Assembly (NCBI RefSeq): GCF_030407165.1
Contig: NZ_CP129111.1
Coordinates: 3,472,001-3,536,000, forward strand
DNA length: 64,000 nucleotides
DNA from: Fontisubflavum oceani
GTDB lineage: Bacteria; Pseudomonadota; Alphaproteobacteria; Rhodobacterales; Rhodobacteraceae
Reading direction: 5' to 3'
Position 1 is the stretch's first letter, and each line of letters begins with the position of its first letter. The notes beneath the pieces were generated by a model. The model was not told the origin of the DNA, ran no database searches, and saw nothing but the letters and a program-made list of their open reading frames with translations. Positions 17,520-27,260 of this stretch are shown here, one piece after another. The translations under genes were made by a program, and so were the position numbers.

Positions 17520-19899
17520 ATGCAATCTGACATCAAAACAGTGATCTGGTTCGAGACGTTGTCGCGGGGCGATGTGGCCCTTGTGGGTGGCAAAAACAGC
17601 TCACTGGGCGAGATGGTGCAGCAATTGGGCGCGAAAGGCATCCAGGTTCCGCCGGGCTTCGCCACCACATCGGATGCGTTTCGCGGCTTCATCGAGGCCA
17701 ATGGGCTGAACGGCTTCATTGCGGAGACGATGGAAGATCTGGCCGCGCATAAGATCACATTGCAAGACGCCGGATCGTCGATTCGCGCCGCGATTGTGAA
17801 GGGCGATTGGCCCGAGGCGAGCCGCAGAGCGATACTCGACGCGTATGCCGAACTCTCTGCGCGCGCCGGGGTCACCGACATGCCCGTCGCCGTCCGCTCC
17901 AGCGCCACGGCGGAAGACTTGCCCGATGCCAGCTTCGCCGGGCAGCAAGAAACCTTCCTCAATGTCCGCGGCGAGACCGCGCGCTTGGCCGCCTGTTCCC
18001 GCTGCTACGCCTCGCTCTTCACCGATCGCGCCATTACTTATCGCACCCTCAAAGGCTTCGATCACAACCAGGTCGCGCTCTCCATCGGTGTGCAGCGCAT
18101 GGTGCGATCCGATATCGGTGGCTCGGGTGTGATGTTCTCCATCGATACCGAGACCGGGTTTGACAAGGTGGTCTTGATCAACGCGGCCTGGGGCCTTGGC
18201 GAAAACGTGGTTCAGGGCGCGGTGAACCCCGACGAATACATGGTCTACAAACCGCTTTTGGATCAGCCTGACCTTGTGCCGATTGTTGAGAAGGCCTTGG
18301 GCGCAAAGGAGAAAAAGATGATCTATGCCGGACGCGCCGGCGGCGACATCAAAAACGTGCCGACCTCGAAAGTCGAACGCGCATCCTTTGTGTTGAGCGA
18401 CGCCGAGATTCTTGAGCTCGGTCGACAAGCCGCAACCATCGAGGAGCATTACGGCCAGCCAATGGATATGGAATGCCAAGGACGGCGCGACGGGCGAGCT
18501 TTTCATCGTCCAAGCCCGCCCCGAAACCGTACAATCCCGCGCCGATACCGGGGCGGTCAAATCCTACACCGTGAAAGAAGCGGGTGAGGTCATCCTGACC
18601 GGCTTGAGCGTTGGCGCGGCCGTCGCCACGGGGCGCATCTGTCTGATCGAACATGCCGCTGATATCGACCGTTTTGTCGATGGCGCGATCTTGGTGACCT
18701 CCACCACCGATCCCGATTGGGTGCCGATCATGAAACGCGCCGCAGCGATCATCACCGACCATGGCGGCCGCACCTCCCACGCTGCGATTGTCAGCCGCGA
18801 GTTGGGCCTGCCGGCCATCGTCGGCACGGGCAACGCGACCCAAGTGCTGCATGACGAGCAAGAGGTGACGGTCGATTGCGCCAGCGGCGATACTGGGATG
18901 ATCCACGCCGGCATCGCGGAATATGAAGTGGAGGAACTGCGCCTCGACCATGTTCCCGACACCAAGACTCGGATCATGCTGAACCTCGCCAACCCATCGG
19001 CTGCGTTCCGTTGGTGGCGCCTGCCTGCCGAAGGGGTTGGCCTCGCGCGGATGGAATTCGTCGTGAACAATGCCGTGCAGGTCCACCCGATGGCTTTGGT
19101 GAACTATGACAGCTTGCCCGAGGACGAGGTCAAAGAGCAGATCGCCGATCTCACCCTTGGCTATGATCATAAACCGGATTTCTTCGTCGAAACCTTGGCT
19201 CGGGGCCTCTCGCGGATCTGTTCGGTGGTCTATCCGAAACCGGTCATCATCCGGATGAGCGATTTCAAGACCAATGAATATGCCGAATTGCTCGGCGGCC
19301 ATGATTTCGAGCCGTCCGAAGAAAACCCGATGATCGGCTTCCGCGGCGCGTCCCGCTATTACTCGCCGCGCTATCGCGACGGGTTTGCGCTGGAATGCAA
19401 GGCGATCAAGATGCTGCGCGAGACGATGGGCTTCGACAATGCCATCGTGATGATCCCGTTCTGCCGCACCCCCGGCGAGGCCGACAAAGTGCTGGAGGTT
19501 ATGGCCGAAAACGGGCTGGCGCGCGGTGAAAACGGCTTGCAGGTCTATGTCATGGGCGAAATACCGTCGAATGTGATCCGGGCCGAAGAGTTTGCTGAGC
19601 GGTTCGACGGGTTCTCCATCGGGTCCAACGACTTGACGCAGTTGACCCTCGGGATCGATCGCGACGGCGAAGAGCTGGCCGACCTTTTCCGCGAGGACGA
19701 CCCGGCGGTGCTGTGGATGATCGAAACCCTGATCACCCGCGCCCATGCCGTGGGTGCGAAAGTTGGGCTCTGCGGCCAGGCGCCCTCGAATGACCCGGCC
19801 TTTGCCCGACGTCTGGTCGAGGCGGGGATCGACACGATCTCCGTCACGCCCGACAGTTTCCTCGCGGTCAAAACCCACGTGGCGGCCGCTGAGGGCTAA
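17520..19899 (+). CDS. ppsA: phosphoenolpyruvate synthase (frameshifted)
   Basis: PpsA makes PEP from pyruvate and ATP (to AMP and phosphate) for gluconeogenesis. The N-terminal ATP-grasp part has VALVGGKNSSLGEM and VAVRSSATAEDLPDASFAGQQETFL. The swivelling His domain carries the phosphorylated His in GGRTSHAAIVSRELGLPAIVG, and the C-terminal barrel ends with GLCGQAPSNDPAF. The repaired length of about 794 aa is standard. The frame breaks at about 18475: GQPMDME is followed in the other frame by AKDGATGELFIVQARPE. Two missing G residues in TGGGCC restore MEWAKDGATGE. GGAGGG precedes the ATG. A strong hairpin follows the stop. Confidence 0.92.
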
Positions 19900-19913
19900 A
19901 CTGGTATCCTTCC

Positions 19914-19949
19914 GCCGATCCGCGCTTGGATTGACCCGCGCGGATCGGC
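19914..19949 (+). terminator. strong hairpin after ppsA
   Basis: GCCGATCCGCGC (19914-19925) and GCGCGGATCGGC (19938-19949) form a perfect 12-bp stem with a 12-base loop, 15 bases after the ppsA stop. There is no T-run after it. It likely ends or protects the ppsA message before the glycosyltransferase-like gene. Confidence 0.7.
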
Positions 19950-19985
19950 TAGACTGCGCCCGACCAATCGGGCCAGCGAGCAGAT

Positions 19986-20978
19986 ATGCCCTCAGATCAG
20001 ACCTTTAACGTCTTCGTCGTCGGCCAGGCCGGTCGGTTGCAATACGAAGCCGCGCTCTTCGCGGCCTCGTTCCGGCATTTCAACCCAGATTTTCCCGGCA
20101 AGCTTTTCATCGCTGAGCCACAGCCGGGTGGCGCATGGCCAAACGACCCACGGATCAATGACGAGGCGGTCCGCCAACTCCTAGACCGTTTGGGGGCCGA
20201 AATCCTCCCCTTTGAGGCGCAGCATTTCGGCCAATCCTACCCCTATGGCAACAAGATCGAAGCGCTCAGCGCCCTGCCGAAAGACGAGCCGTTTGTCTTC
20301 TTCGATACCGATACGCTGATCACCGGCGATCTCACCGAGATCCCCTTCGATTTCGCCAAACCCTCCGCCTCGCTCCGCCGCGAAGGCACTTGGCCGCAAC
20401 TGGAACTCTACGGACCCGGCTATACCGCCACGTGGAAATCGCTCTATGACAAGTTCGGGCTCGATTTCGAAAGCTCGCTCGACCTCGGCCATCCCGACGA
20501 ATACTGGCAACGCTATCTCTATTTCAACGCGGGCTATTTCTACTACAAATGCCCACATGCCTTTGGTGAGAGATTTCTCGATTACGCCCTGGCGATCCGG
20601 GACGAGCGACCGGAGGAACTGGTCTGCCAGTCGCTCGACCCCTGGCTTGATCAGGTCGCGCTGCCACTAGTGATCCATGCACTCGGCGGCGGGCGCGACG
20701 CACTCGAACCTGGCTGGCTCGATGGATCTCATAGCTGCCACTACCGGGTTCTGCCGCTGCTTTATGCGCGCGAGGCCCAGTCGGTGATCGATGTCTTGGA
20801 AGAGGTCACGGCGCCGAACTGGATCAAAAAGGTTCTGAAAGCCTATGAACCGATGAAGCGGATGATCTATCAATCCAAAGGCCAGAAAGCCCGCGCGCTC
20901 TTCGATCAAGAGAACCTGCCGCGCAAAGAGCAAGCTATCCGCAACGCGCTCAAACGCGAGAAGCTCTGGCTTCGCTGA
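19986..20978 (+). CDS. GT-A-fold glycosyltransferase-like protein
   Basis: This cytoplasmic protein of 330 aa has the layout of a nucleotide-sugar glycosyltransferase of the GT8 or related kind. An N-terminal Rossmann-like strand is NVFVVGQAGRLQYEAALFAASF. The metal-binding DxD appears in PFVFFDTDTLITGDL near residues 102-116. YLYFNAGYFYYKCP near 175-188 matches the acceptor-side NAG block of GT8 enzymes. No membrane segment is seen. The donor and acceptor are unknown. Although ppsA is just upstream, the hairpin between them suggests separate transcription. Confidence 0.7.
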   Translation: MPSDQTFNVFVVGQAGRLQYEAALFAASFRHFNPDFPGKLFIAEPQPGGAWPNDPRINDEAVRQLLDRLGAEILPFEAQHFGQSYPYGNKIEALSALPKDEPFVFFDTDTLITGDLTEIPFDFAKPSASLRREGTWPQLELYGPGYTATWKSLYDKFGLDFESSLDLGHPDEYWQRYLYFNAGYFYYKCPHAFGERFLDYALAIRDERPEELVCQSLDPWLDQVALPLVIHALGGGRDALEPGWLDGSHSCHYRVLPLLYAREAQSVIDVLEEVTAPNWIKKVLKAYEPMKRMIYQSKGQKARALFDQENLPRKEQAIRNALKREKLWLR

Positions 20979-21082
20979 TGCCACCTACGCGGCGGAGATG
21001 TGCGCCGCAGGTATCCAACGGCAAATCTCTTCGCAACGCTTTAGGCTCGGGCTCACCGCGCCACAAGCGCCCAAAAGAAAGC

Positions 21083-21100
21083 CCCGGCGCATGCGCCGGG
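21083..21100 (-). terminator. intrinsic terminator of clpX
   Basis: CCCGGCGCATGCGCCGGG is a perfect 18-bp palindrome. On the minus strand it is followed by GGCTTTCTTTT, so it behaves as a Rho-independent terminator for clpX, whose stop is 30 bases upstream. The plus-strand glycosyltransferase-like gene converges on it. Confidence 0.75.
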
Positions 21101-21130
21101 ACCGTTGAATTACGGAAAGAACTGCGAAGA

Positions 21131-22395
21131 TCACCCGGCGCTGGCCGGCTCCTCTTTCGAGCGTTCGATATAGATCATCAGCGGCTGTGCATCCGAGGTC
21201 ACGGCCTCTTCATTCACCACCACTTCTTCGACGCCTTCGAGACCTGGCAAATCGAACATGGTATCCAGAAGGATATCCTCCATGATTGACCGCAGACCCC
21301 GCGCGCCGGTTTTCCGCTCAATCGCGCGCTTCGCAATCGCGCCCAGCGCGTCATCGGTGAACTTCAGCTTCGCATCTTCCAACTCGAAAAGCCTCTGATA
21401 TTGTTTGACCAAAGCGTTTTTCGGCTCGGTCAGGATCGTCACCAGCGCGCTTTCATCCAGATCTTCCAAAGTCGCGATCACCGGCAGACGGCCAACGAAT
21501 TCCGGGATCAGCCCGAATTTCAGCAGGTCTTCCGGCTCAAGCTCTTTGAAATGCTCGCCGACGCTCTTCTCGCTCTCATCACGAACATCGGCACCAAAGC
21601 CCATGGCGGAGCCCTTGCCCCGCTGCGCGATGATCTTATCGAGACCCGCGAAAGCTCCACCGCAGATGAAGAGGATATTCGTTGTGTCGACTTGCAGGAA
21701 CTCCTGCTGCGGATGCTTGCGGCCACCTTGCGGTGGTACGGACGCAACCGTGCCTTCCATGATTTTCAGAAGCGCCTGCTGCACCCCTCGCCCGAGACAT
21801 CACGGGTGATCGACGGGTTGTCCGATTTGCGGGTGATCTTATCGACCTCGTCGATATAAACGATCCCGCGCTGCGCCCGGTCCACATTGTATTCCGAGGC
21901 CTGCAAGAGCTTCAGGATGATGTTCTCGACATCCTCGCCGACATACCCGGCCTCGGTCAGGGTCGTGGCATCGGCCATGGTAAAGGGCACATCGAGAATC
22001 CGGGCCAAGGTCTGCGCCAAAAGCGTCTTGCCGCAGCCGGTTGGGCCGATCAGCAGGATATTCGACTTCGCCAATTCGATATCGGTTTTGCCTGCGTGGT
22101 TCAGGCGTTTGTAATGATTGTGCACCGCCACCGACAAAACCCGCTTCGCGTGGGCCTGGCCGATCACGTAATCGTCCAGCACCTCACAAATCTCTTTCGG
22201 GCTCGGCACGCCATCGGTGGATTTCAGACCCGCCGACTTCGTCTCTTCGCGGATGATGTCCATACAAAGCTCAACGCATTCATCGCAGATGAACACCGTC
22301 GGCCCCGCAATCAACTTGCGGACCTCATGCTGGCTCTTACCGCAGAACGAGCAATAAAGCGTGTTCTTTGAGTCGCTGCCGGATGAATTTGCCAT
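21131..22395 (-). CDS. clpX: ATP-dependent Clp protease ATPase subunit ClpX (frameshifted)
   Basis: ClpX is the AAA+ unfoldase that feeds ClpP. The N-terminal zinc-binding domain has Cys15, Cys18, Cys37 and Cys40 (LYCSFCGK and FICDECVELC). Walker A is GPTGCGKT, Walker B GIVYIDEVDKI, and the C-terminal part contains FGLIPEFVGRLPV and KTGARGLRSI. The frame breaks in a C-run at 21784-21787 (G on the coding strand): DVSGEG is followed in the next frame by QQALLKIMEGTVASVPPQGG. One more G gives the invariant GEGVQQALLKIMEG. Because ClpX matters for growth in this group (in Caulobacter it is essential), the break is far more likely a sequencing error than a mutation. Confidence 0.94.
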
Positions 22396-22514
22396 ATCGT
22401 CTACCTCAACGGGTTGCGTCCGGAGGCCCGCCCAGAGCCAGAATGGGCCCATATCTGGGATGCCGTTCGCGGCAGCCTAGAACAGGCCAAACGCGGCCAC
22501 AACGCCAAAATGTT

Positions 22515-22538
22515 TGCGGCGGGGTCAACCCCGCCGCA
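22515..22538 (-). terminator. hairpin after clpP
   Basis: TGCGGCGGGG and CCCCGCCGCA form a perfect 10-bp stem around a 4-base loop, ten bases after the clpP stop on the minus strand. It is followed on that strand by AACATTTTGG, a weak T-rich tail. It likely ends or reduces transcription between clpP and clpX. Confidence 0.7.
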
Positions 22539-22548
22539 TTGTGATCGT

Positions 22549-23178
22549 CTAGCTATCGTCGCCATCCGCCACGCGGTTTTCGACGATTTCGTCAATATGG
22601 CCCCAATCCTTGGCCTCTTCCGGCGACATGAAATTGTCGCGTTCCAGGGCTTTTTCCACCTCTTTCAAGGTGTTGCCCGTATGTTTGACATAGATACCAT
22701 AGAGCTGCTCTTTGACCTTCTGGGTCTCAGCGGCGTGGATCATAATGTCCGTCGCTTGGCCCTGATACCCGCCCGAGGGTTGGTGCACCATGATCCGCGC
22801 ATTGGGCAGCGAGAAGCGCATGCCCGCCTCCCCGGCGACCGACAGGACCGAGCCCATCGAGCCCGCTTGGCCCACAACCAGGGTCGAAACCTTCGGTTTG
22901 ATGTATTGCATCGTGTCGTAAATCGACAGGCCTGAGGTCACCACGCCGCCCGGCGAGTTGATATACATTGAGATTTCTTTTGTCGGGTTCTCGGCTTCGA
23001 GGTGCAAAAGCTGCGCCACGACCAGTTGGCTCATCCCGTCATGGATTGGGCCATTGACGAAAATGATCCGCTCTTTCAGGAGCCGCGAAAAGATATCATA
23101 GGCGCGTTCGCCGCGGCTGGTCTGTTCAACCACCATCGGCACGAGATTGTTTTGAAGATAATCAACGGGGTCTTGCAT
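22549..23178 (-). CDS. clpP: ATP-dependent Clp protease proteolytic subunit ClpP
   Basis: ClpP is the tetradecameric serine protease. The 209-aa protein has the nucleophile Ser107 in GQAGSMGS, His132 in MVHQPSGGYQGQ, and the handle region ending GHIDEIVENR. GGVVTSGLSIYDTMQYI matches the oligomer-contact region. GSMGS rather than the usual ASSMG or AASMG is a mild variation. The start MQDPVDYLQNNLVPMVVEQTSRGERAYDI fits Rhodobacterales ClpP. The gene precedes clpX in the same direction, the usual order, with a hairpin between them. Confidence 0.96.
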   Translation of the reverse strand: MQDPVDYLQNNLVPMVVEQTSRGERAYDIFSRLLKERIIFVNGPIHDGMSQLVVAQLLHLEAENPTKEISMYINSPGGVVTSGLSIYDTMQYIKPKVSTLVVGQAGSMGSVLSVAGEAGMRFSLPNARIMVHQPSGGYQGQATDIMIHAAETQKVKEQLYGIYVKHTGNTLKEVEKALERDNFMSPEEAKDWGHIDEIVENRVADGDDS

Positions 23179-23214
23179 CGGGTCCTGCCTGTCTGATCTC
23201 GGAAGAGTCTTATG

Positions 23215-23317
23215 AACTTACGGTTAAGAGAGTCTTAGTTGTGGGTCACCGGGGCTTCAAGGGGCGGCGATCCGCCGAGATATCCCCGATTGACAGAATC
23301 GTAAGTGGATACTTACG
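23215..23317. promoter_or_regulatory. ArsR-type operator region
   Basis: An 18-bp perfect inverted repeat, CGTAAGT-GGAT-ACTTACG, lies at 23300-23317, directly before the ArsR gene and just after TTGACA at 23290-23295. A related sequence, AACTTACGGTTAAG, is found at 23215-23228 and shares ACTTACGGT plus AAG with the sequence running across the main repeat. The two sites are about 95 bp apart and bracket the space between divergent clpP and the ArsR gene. Confidence 0.6.
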
Positions 23318-23324
23318 GTAAGCC

Positions 23325-23669
23325 ATGGCGAACGCAAGACCCACTCCAGAAGAAGCCATCGCCGCGCTCGGCGACCCGACCCGCCGCGCGATCGTTGAGC
23401 AGCTGCGTCACGGCGCGCTGCCGGTGGGCGAACTGGCCCAAGGCTTAACCGTCAGTCGCCCGGCAGTATCGCAGCATCTCAAAATTCTCAGCGATGTCGG
23501 CTTGTTGGAAGTCACGCCTCGCGGGACCCGCCGGGTCTATGCGCTTGCACCGGATGGCGTCGCAGCCCTGCGCCGCTATCTCGACGGGCTTTGGGATGAC
23601 GCTCTATCTGCATTCGCAGCCGAGGCCGAAACCCGTGCCTCTGGCCCCAACACGGAGACCGATTCATGA
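23325..23669 (+). CDS. ArsR family winged-helix regulator
   Basis: This 114-aa repressor has the ArsR fold, with IAALGDPTRRAIVEQLRHGALPVGEL and the recognition helix LTVSRPAVSQHLKILSDVGLLEV (about residues 43-65), then the wing RGTRRVYAL. It lacks the Cys metal site of ArsR/SmtB sensors (no ELCVCDL motif), as expected of the subgroup paired with AHSA1-domain proteins. The stop overlaps the next start. The perfect inverted repeat eight bases upstream suggests autoregulation. Confidence 0.9.
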   Translation: MANARPTPEEAIAALGDPTRRAIVEQLRHGALPVGELAQGLTVSRPAVSQHLKILSDVGLLEVTPRGTRRVYALAPDGVAALRRYLDGLWDDALSAFAAEAETRASGPNTETDS

Positions 23670-24127
23670 CCGATCCAATCGAAAAAACCGTCACCGTCCC
23701 CCTGCCGCCTCATGAGGCCTTTGATCTTTTCACCAAAGATATCGCCAAATGGTGGCCGCTCGACAGCCATTCCCTCTCTGCGTCCGACGGGCAAACCGCC
23801 GCCAATGTCACAGTTGACCCCCGCGAAGGCGGCCAGATCATTGAAACCCAACCAGATGGCGAGACCGCCCCTTGGGCGACAGTGACCGAATGGACCCCCG
23901 GGGCGCGTCTATCGCTCGACTGGTATGTCGGGCGCGACCCGTCGGAAGCGACCCAGATCACCGTCACCTTCACGCCAGAAGGCCCGGGCACGCGGGTCGA
24001 TCTGACCCATGGCGGCTTTGCAGTCTTGGCCAGCGCCGCCACCGAGACGATGGCAGGCTATCAGACCGGTTGGGATCATGTCTTGGGCAGCTGCTATCGC
24101 GGCGCCTGCACCAAACGCGCGGCCTAA
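23666..24127 (+). CDS. SRPBCC (AHSA1/START-like) domain protein
   Basis: This 153-aa protein opens IEKTVTVPLPPHEAFDLFTKDIAKWWPL, the usual first strand and helices of AHSA1-type SRPBCC proteins, and continues with VTEWTPGARLSLDWYVG and TQITVTFTPEGPGTRVDLTHGGF. The fold has a ligand pocket. Translationally coupled ArsR-AHSA1 pairs are common and are thought to sense or handle small hydrophobic compounds. No substrate can be named here. Confidence 0.88.
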   Translation: MTDPIEKTVTVPLPPHEAFDLFTKDIAKWWPLDSHSLSASDGQTAANVTVDPREGGQIIETQPDGETAPWATVTEWTPGARLSLDWYVGRDPSEATQITVTFTPEGPGTRVDLTHGGFAVLASAATETMAGYQTGWDHVLGSCYRGACTKRAA

Positions 24128-24160
24128 CGGCAAGTTGCAGACTTTCAGCCGCCGCCCCTC

Positions 24161-24990
24161 TTAGGCGGGGCGCAGGCCCAGCATCTCGCGCGCCTCGGTC
24201 ACGCTCGCCACAGGGCGCTCAAAACGGTCGCAAATCTCCACAACCCGGCGCACCAATGCCGCATTCGACGGTGCTAAGGTCTCGCGGTTCAGACGAACAT
24301 TATCCTCCAGTCCGGTTCGTGCATGCCCACCCGCAGCGACAGACCATTCATTCACCTCAATCTGATGTGGGCCAATGCCTGCTGCGCACCATTCGCTCTC
24401 GGGCAAAAGCCGCTCCATGGTTTTGACGTAGTAGTCAAACACATACCGATCAGCGGGCATGGCGTTTTTCACACCATGACGAACTGCACATAAGCCGGCG
24501 CAGCCAAGCGCCCGTCGCGCTGCATCTTGGCGGCCTGATGAATATGGCTCAGATCAAAGGCTTCGATCTCTGGCTTGATGTCATAGGTCAACATCTCGCC
24601 CGCCAGCCAATCGACCAAATCCGGCGGGTTCTCATAGACCCGCGTCGGGAAGTTGTTCGATCCGACAGAAAGAGACGCCATATCGGGCCTCAAGGGCAAC
24701 ATGCCCCCGCGTGCCTTGCCTGCGCCAGACCGCCCACCGGTGGAAAACTGGATGATCATCCCCGGGCAATGCTGCTCGACTGCGTCTTTCAGCGCGGCGA
24801 ATTTCTCCGGGTCCGAGCTTGGGGTTTCGTCGGCGTTGCGCACATGGGCATGTACAATCGCAGCGCCCGCCTCAAAGGCTTCATGGGTGCTCTCAACTTG
24901 CTCGGAAATGCTGATCGGGACGGCTGGATTGGCGGCTTTGGTCGGGACTGAGCCGGTTATGGCAACGCAGATAATACAAGGTTTAGACAT
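24161..24990 (-). CDS. BKACE family 3-keto-5-aminohexanoate-type cleavage enzyme (frameshifted)
   Basis: This belongs to the beta-keto acid cleavage enzymes (DUF849), which condense a 3-keto acid with acetyl-CoA and split it. Family features are VAITGSVPTKAANPAVPIS (N-terminal), AGAAIVHAHVRN with the metal-binding His pair, and AAGIGPHQIEVNEWSVAAGGHARTGLEDN near the end. The frame breaks at 24474-24475: AYVQFVM, then VKNAMPADR in the next frame. One G restored in ATGG gives VQFVMGVKNAMPADR. AGGAG sits seven bases before the ATG. The acyl-CoA gene cluster starts divergently next door. Confidence 0.88.
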
Positions 24991-25107
24991 CGGTTCTCCT
25001 TCGCGCGCCAACCTGCCGCCAATGCCCGGCGACTGCAAGCGGGAGCATTTGTGCCCGCCGCGCGATCCGCGTAGACCGAGGGCACGGACGCGAAAAGGAC
25101 CGCTTAC

Positions 25108-25977
25108 ATGACCGACCCCGTTGCCACGCTTCTCGACCTGCTCGATATCGAACCGCTGGAGTTGAACCTCTATCGCGGCAAGGGCTCGGGCGGCGAAACC
25201 TCAAAGCGGATATTTGGCGGTCAGGTCGTCGGGCAGGCCCTCTCGGCGGCCTATCACACGGTCGAGGGGCGGAGCTGCCATTCGCTGCACGCCTATTTCA
25301 TGCGCCCGGGCGATCCGTCCCGCCCGGTGATCTACGAGGTCGACCGTGCCCGCGATGGCGGCAGTTTCACCACCCGCCGGGTCATCGCGATTCAGAACGG
25401 CAAGCAAATCCTCAACATGGCCGCGTCGTTTCACGTCGACGAGCCGGGACTTCACCACCAGCACGACATGCCCGACGCACCCGATCCCGAGACGCTGCCC
25501 ACCCGCGCCGAAGCCAAGGCGAAAATGGCCGCCCGCGCGCCAGAGGCTCGCCGCGCCGACATCTTGCGCCCCTCGCCCATCGAACTCCGGCCCACGGATG
25601 ACTATGATCCGTTGACCCCAAAGCCGTCGCCCGACGGCCATTCGGTGTGGTTCCGGCTGACCCGCCCGGTGCCGGATGCACCCGCCTGGATGCAGCATTG
25701 CCTGCTGACCTATGCCAGCGACCTCCATCTGATGGGCACCGGCATGCGCCCCCATGGCAAAAGCATCTTTACCGGCGAAATGATGATCGCCAGCCTCGAT
25801 CACGCGATCTGGTTTCACGCGCCCGTCGATTTCGGCCATTGGCATCTCTATGTGATGGACAGCCCCTGGACCGGCGCCGGGCGTGGCGTCAATCGTGGCT
25901 TGATCTATGCCGCCGATGGCACGCTTGTCGCCTCGACCGCGCAAGAGGGTCTGATGCGCCCGGTCACTCCGGGTTAA
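25108..25977 (+). CDS. tesB: acyl-CoA thioesterase II
   Basis: TesB hydrolyses medium- and long-chain acyl-CoAs. The 289-aa double hot-dog protein has FGGQVVGQALSAAYHTVEG, SLHAYFMRPGDPSRPVIYEV, and in the second half YASDLHLMGTGMRPHG and SLDHAIWFHAPVDFGHWHLYVMDSPW, the block that contains the catalytic Asp/Thr/Gln network. The length is standard. It is the first plus-strand gene of the acyl-CoA set; the acyl-CoA dehydrogenase follows 98 bases later. Confidence 0.93.
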   Translation: MTDPVATLLDLLDIEPLELNLYRGKGSGGETSKRIFGGQVVGQALSAAYHTVEGRSCHSLHAYFMRPGDPSRPVIYEVDRARDGGSFTTRRVIAIQNGKQILNMAASFHVDEPGLHHQHDMPDAPDPETLPTRAEAKAKMAARAPEARRADILRPSPIELRPTDDYDPLTPKPSPDGHSVWFRLTRPVPDAPAWMQHCLLTYASDLHLMGTGMRPHGKSIFTGEMMIASLDHAIWFHAPVDFGHWHLYVMDSPWTGAGRGVNRGLIYAADGTLVASTAQEGLMRPVTPG

Positions 25978-26075
25978 AACTACGCAACGGAAGTCGCGCA
26001 TTTTCCAAACGCCCCGCTATTCTCTGCCCCGAGGCGTGGAGGATGCCGCCCCAAAATCGACCCGGAGGAGGACAG

Positions 26076-27260
26076 ATGGATTTGACCTATTCGCCTGAAG
26101 AACAGGCATTTGAGGCCCAGGTGCGCGAGTTTCTGCGCGATCACCTGCCCGAAGATCTTTCCACCAAGGTCCGCACCCACCGCGAATTGACCAAAGACGA
26201 TATGGATCGCTGGCACGCGATCTTGAACGCCAAAGGCTGGCTCGCCGCCACTTGGCCGGTCGACCATGGCGGCACCGGCTGGTCTCCGGTAGAGCAGCAT
26301 ATTTTCGAGGAAGAATGCTGCCGCGCCCATGCGCCCCGCATCGTGCCCTTCGGGCTGAAAATGCTCGGACCCGTCCTCCTGAAGTTCGGCAGCAAAGCAC
26401 AGCAGGAAGAGTATCTGCCGCGCATCCTCGATGGCACCGATTGGTGGTGCCAGGGCTATTCCGAACCCGGCGCGGGTAGCGATCTGGCCTCGTTGAAAAC
26501 CCGGGCCGTGCGGGACGGCGATGACTACATCATCAATGGTCAGAAAACCTGGACCACGCTCGGCCAACACGCCAATCGCATCTTCTGTCTGGTCCGGACC
26601 TCGACCGAAGGCAAACCGCAAGAGGGGATCAGTTTCATCCTGGTCGATCTCGACACAGCCGGGATCGAGATGCGTCCAATCCGCCTGATCGAGGGTGGCC
26701 ATGAGGTCAATGAAGTCTTCTTCACCGATGTCCGCGTGCCAGCCGGCAACCTGGTGGGCGAAGAGAATATGGGCTGGACCATCGCCAAATATCTGCTTCT
26801 GCATGAGCGGACCAATATCGCGGGCGTCGGCTACTCCCTACAAGCGCTCGAAGAGCTGAAATCCCTCGCAACGCAGATCAAACGCGGCGGCAAACCCCTG
26901 ATCGAAAACCCGTTATTCGCCGCGAAACTGGCGGAGGTGGAGATTGATCTCGAAGCGATGAAGCTCACCAATCTGCGCATGCTCTCCGAAGCGCAGAAAA
27001 AGGGCGCGCCGGGCCCGGAAACCTCAATGCTGAAGATCAAAGGCACCGTGATCCGGCAGGCGATCAACGATCTGGCCCGCCGCGCGCTTGGCCCCGCCGC
27101 CGCGCCCTTCCCCTCCGAAGCGCTGGAGGGCAACGCGGCGCTGGTGCCGGAGGATCACGCGGCCAATGCGGCGAGCTATTTCAACAACCGGAAAATCTCG
27201 ATTTATGGCGGCTCGAACGAGATTCAGAAGAATATTTTGACCAAAGGGATGCTGGGCTGA
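26076..27260 (+). CDS. acyl-CoA dehydrogenase family protein
   Basis: This flavoprotein of 394 aa oxidises an acyl-CoA to the enoyl-CoA. YSPEEQAFEAQVREFLRDHLPED begins the N-terminal helical domain, followed by CQGYSEPGAGSDLASLKTRAV and INGQKTWTTLGQHA near residues 125-165 and the C-terminal SIYGGSNEIQKNILTKGMLG. The catalytic base, usually Glu or Asp, could not be assigned with certainty. The start is ATG with GGAGGAG six bases upstream; an earlier frame-compatible start overlaps tesB and was rejected. It overlaps the next dehydrogenase by one base, a typical heterodimeric pair. Confidence 0.93.
   Translation: MDLTYSPEEQAFEAQVREFLRDHLPEDLSTKVRTHRELTKDDMDRWHAILNAKGWLAATWPVDHGGTGWSPVEQHIFEEECCRAHAPRIVPFGLKMLGPVLLKFGSKAQQEEYLPRILDGTDWWCQGYSEPGAGSDLASLKTRAVRDGDDYIINGQKTWTTLGQHANRIFCLVRTSTEGKPQEGISFILVDLDTAGIEMRPIRLIEGGHEVNEVFFTDVRVPAGNLVGEENMGWTIAKYLLLHERTNIAGVGYSLQALEELKSLATQIKRGGKPLIENPLFAAKLAEVEIDLEAMKLTNLRMLSEAQKKGAPGPETSMLKIKGTVIRQAINDLARRALGPAAAPFPSEALEGNAALVPEDHAANAASYFNNRKISIYGGSNEIQKNILTKGMLG

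Noticed and set aside
18349..19878. A 509-codon minus-strand frame opposite ppsA
   Set aside because: Antisense of the PEP synthase C-terminal half; no domain, and the plus-strand protein is clear.
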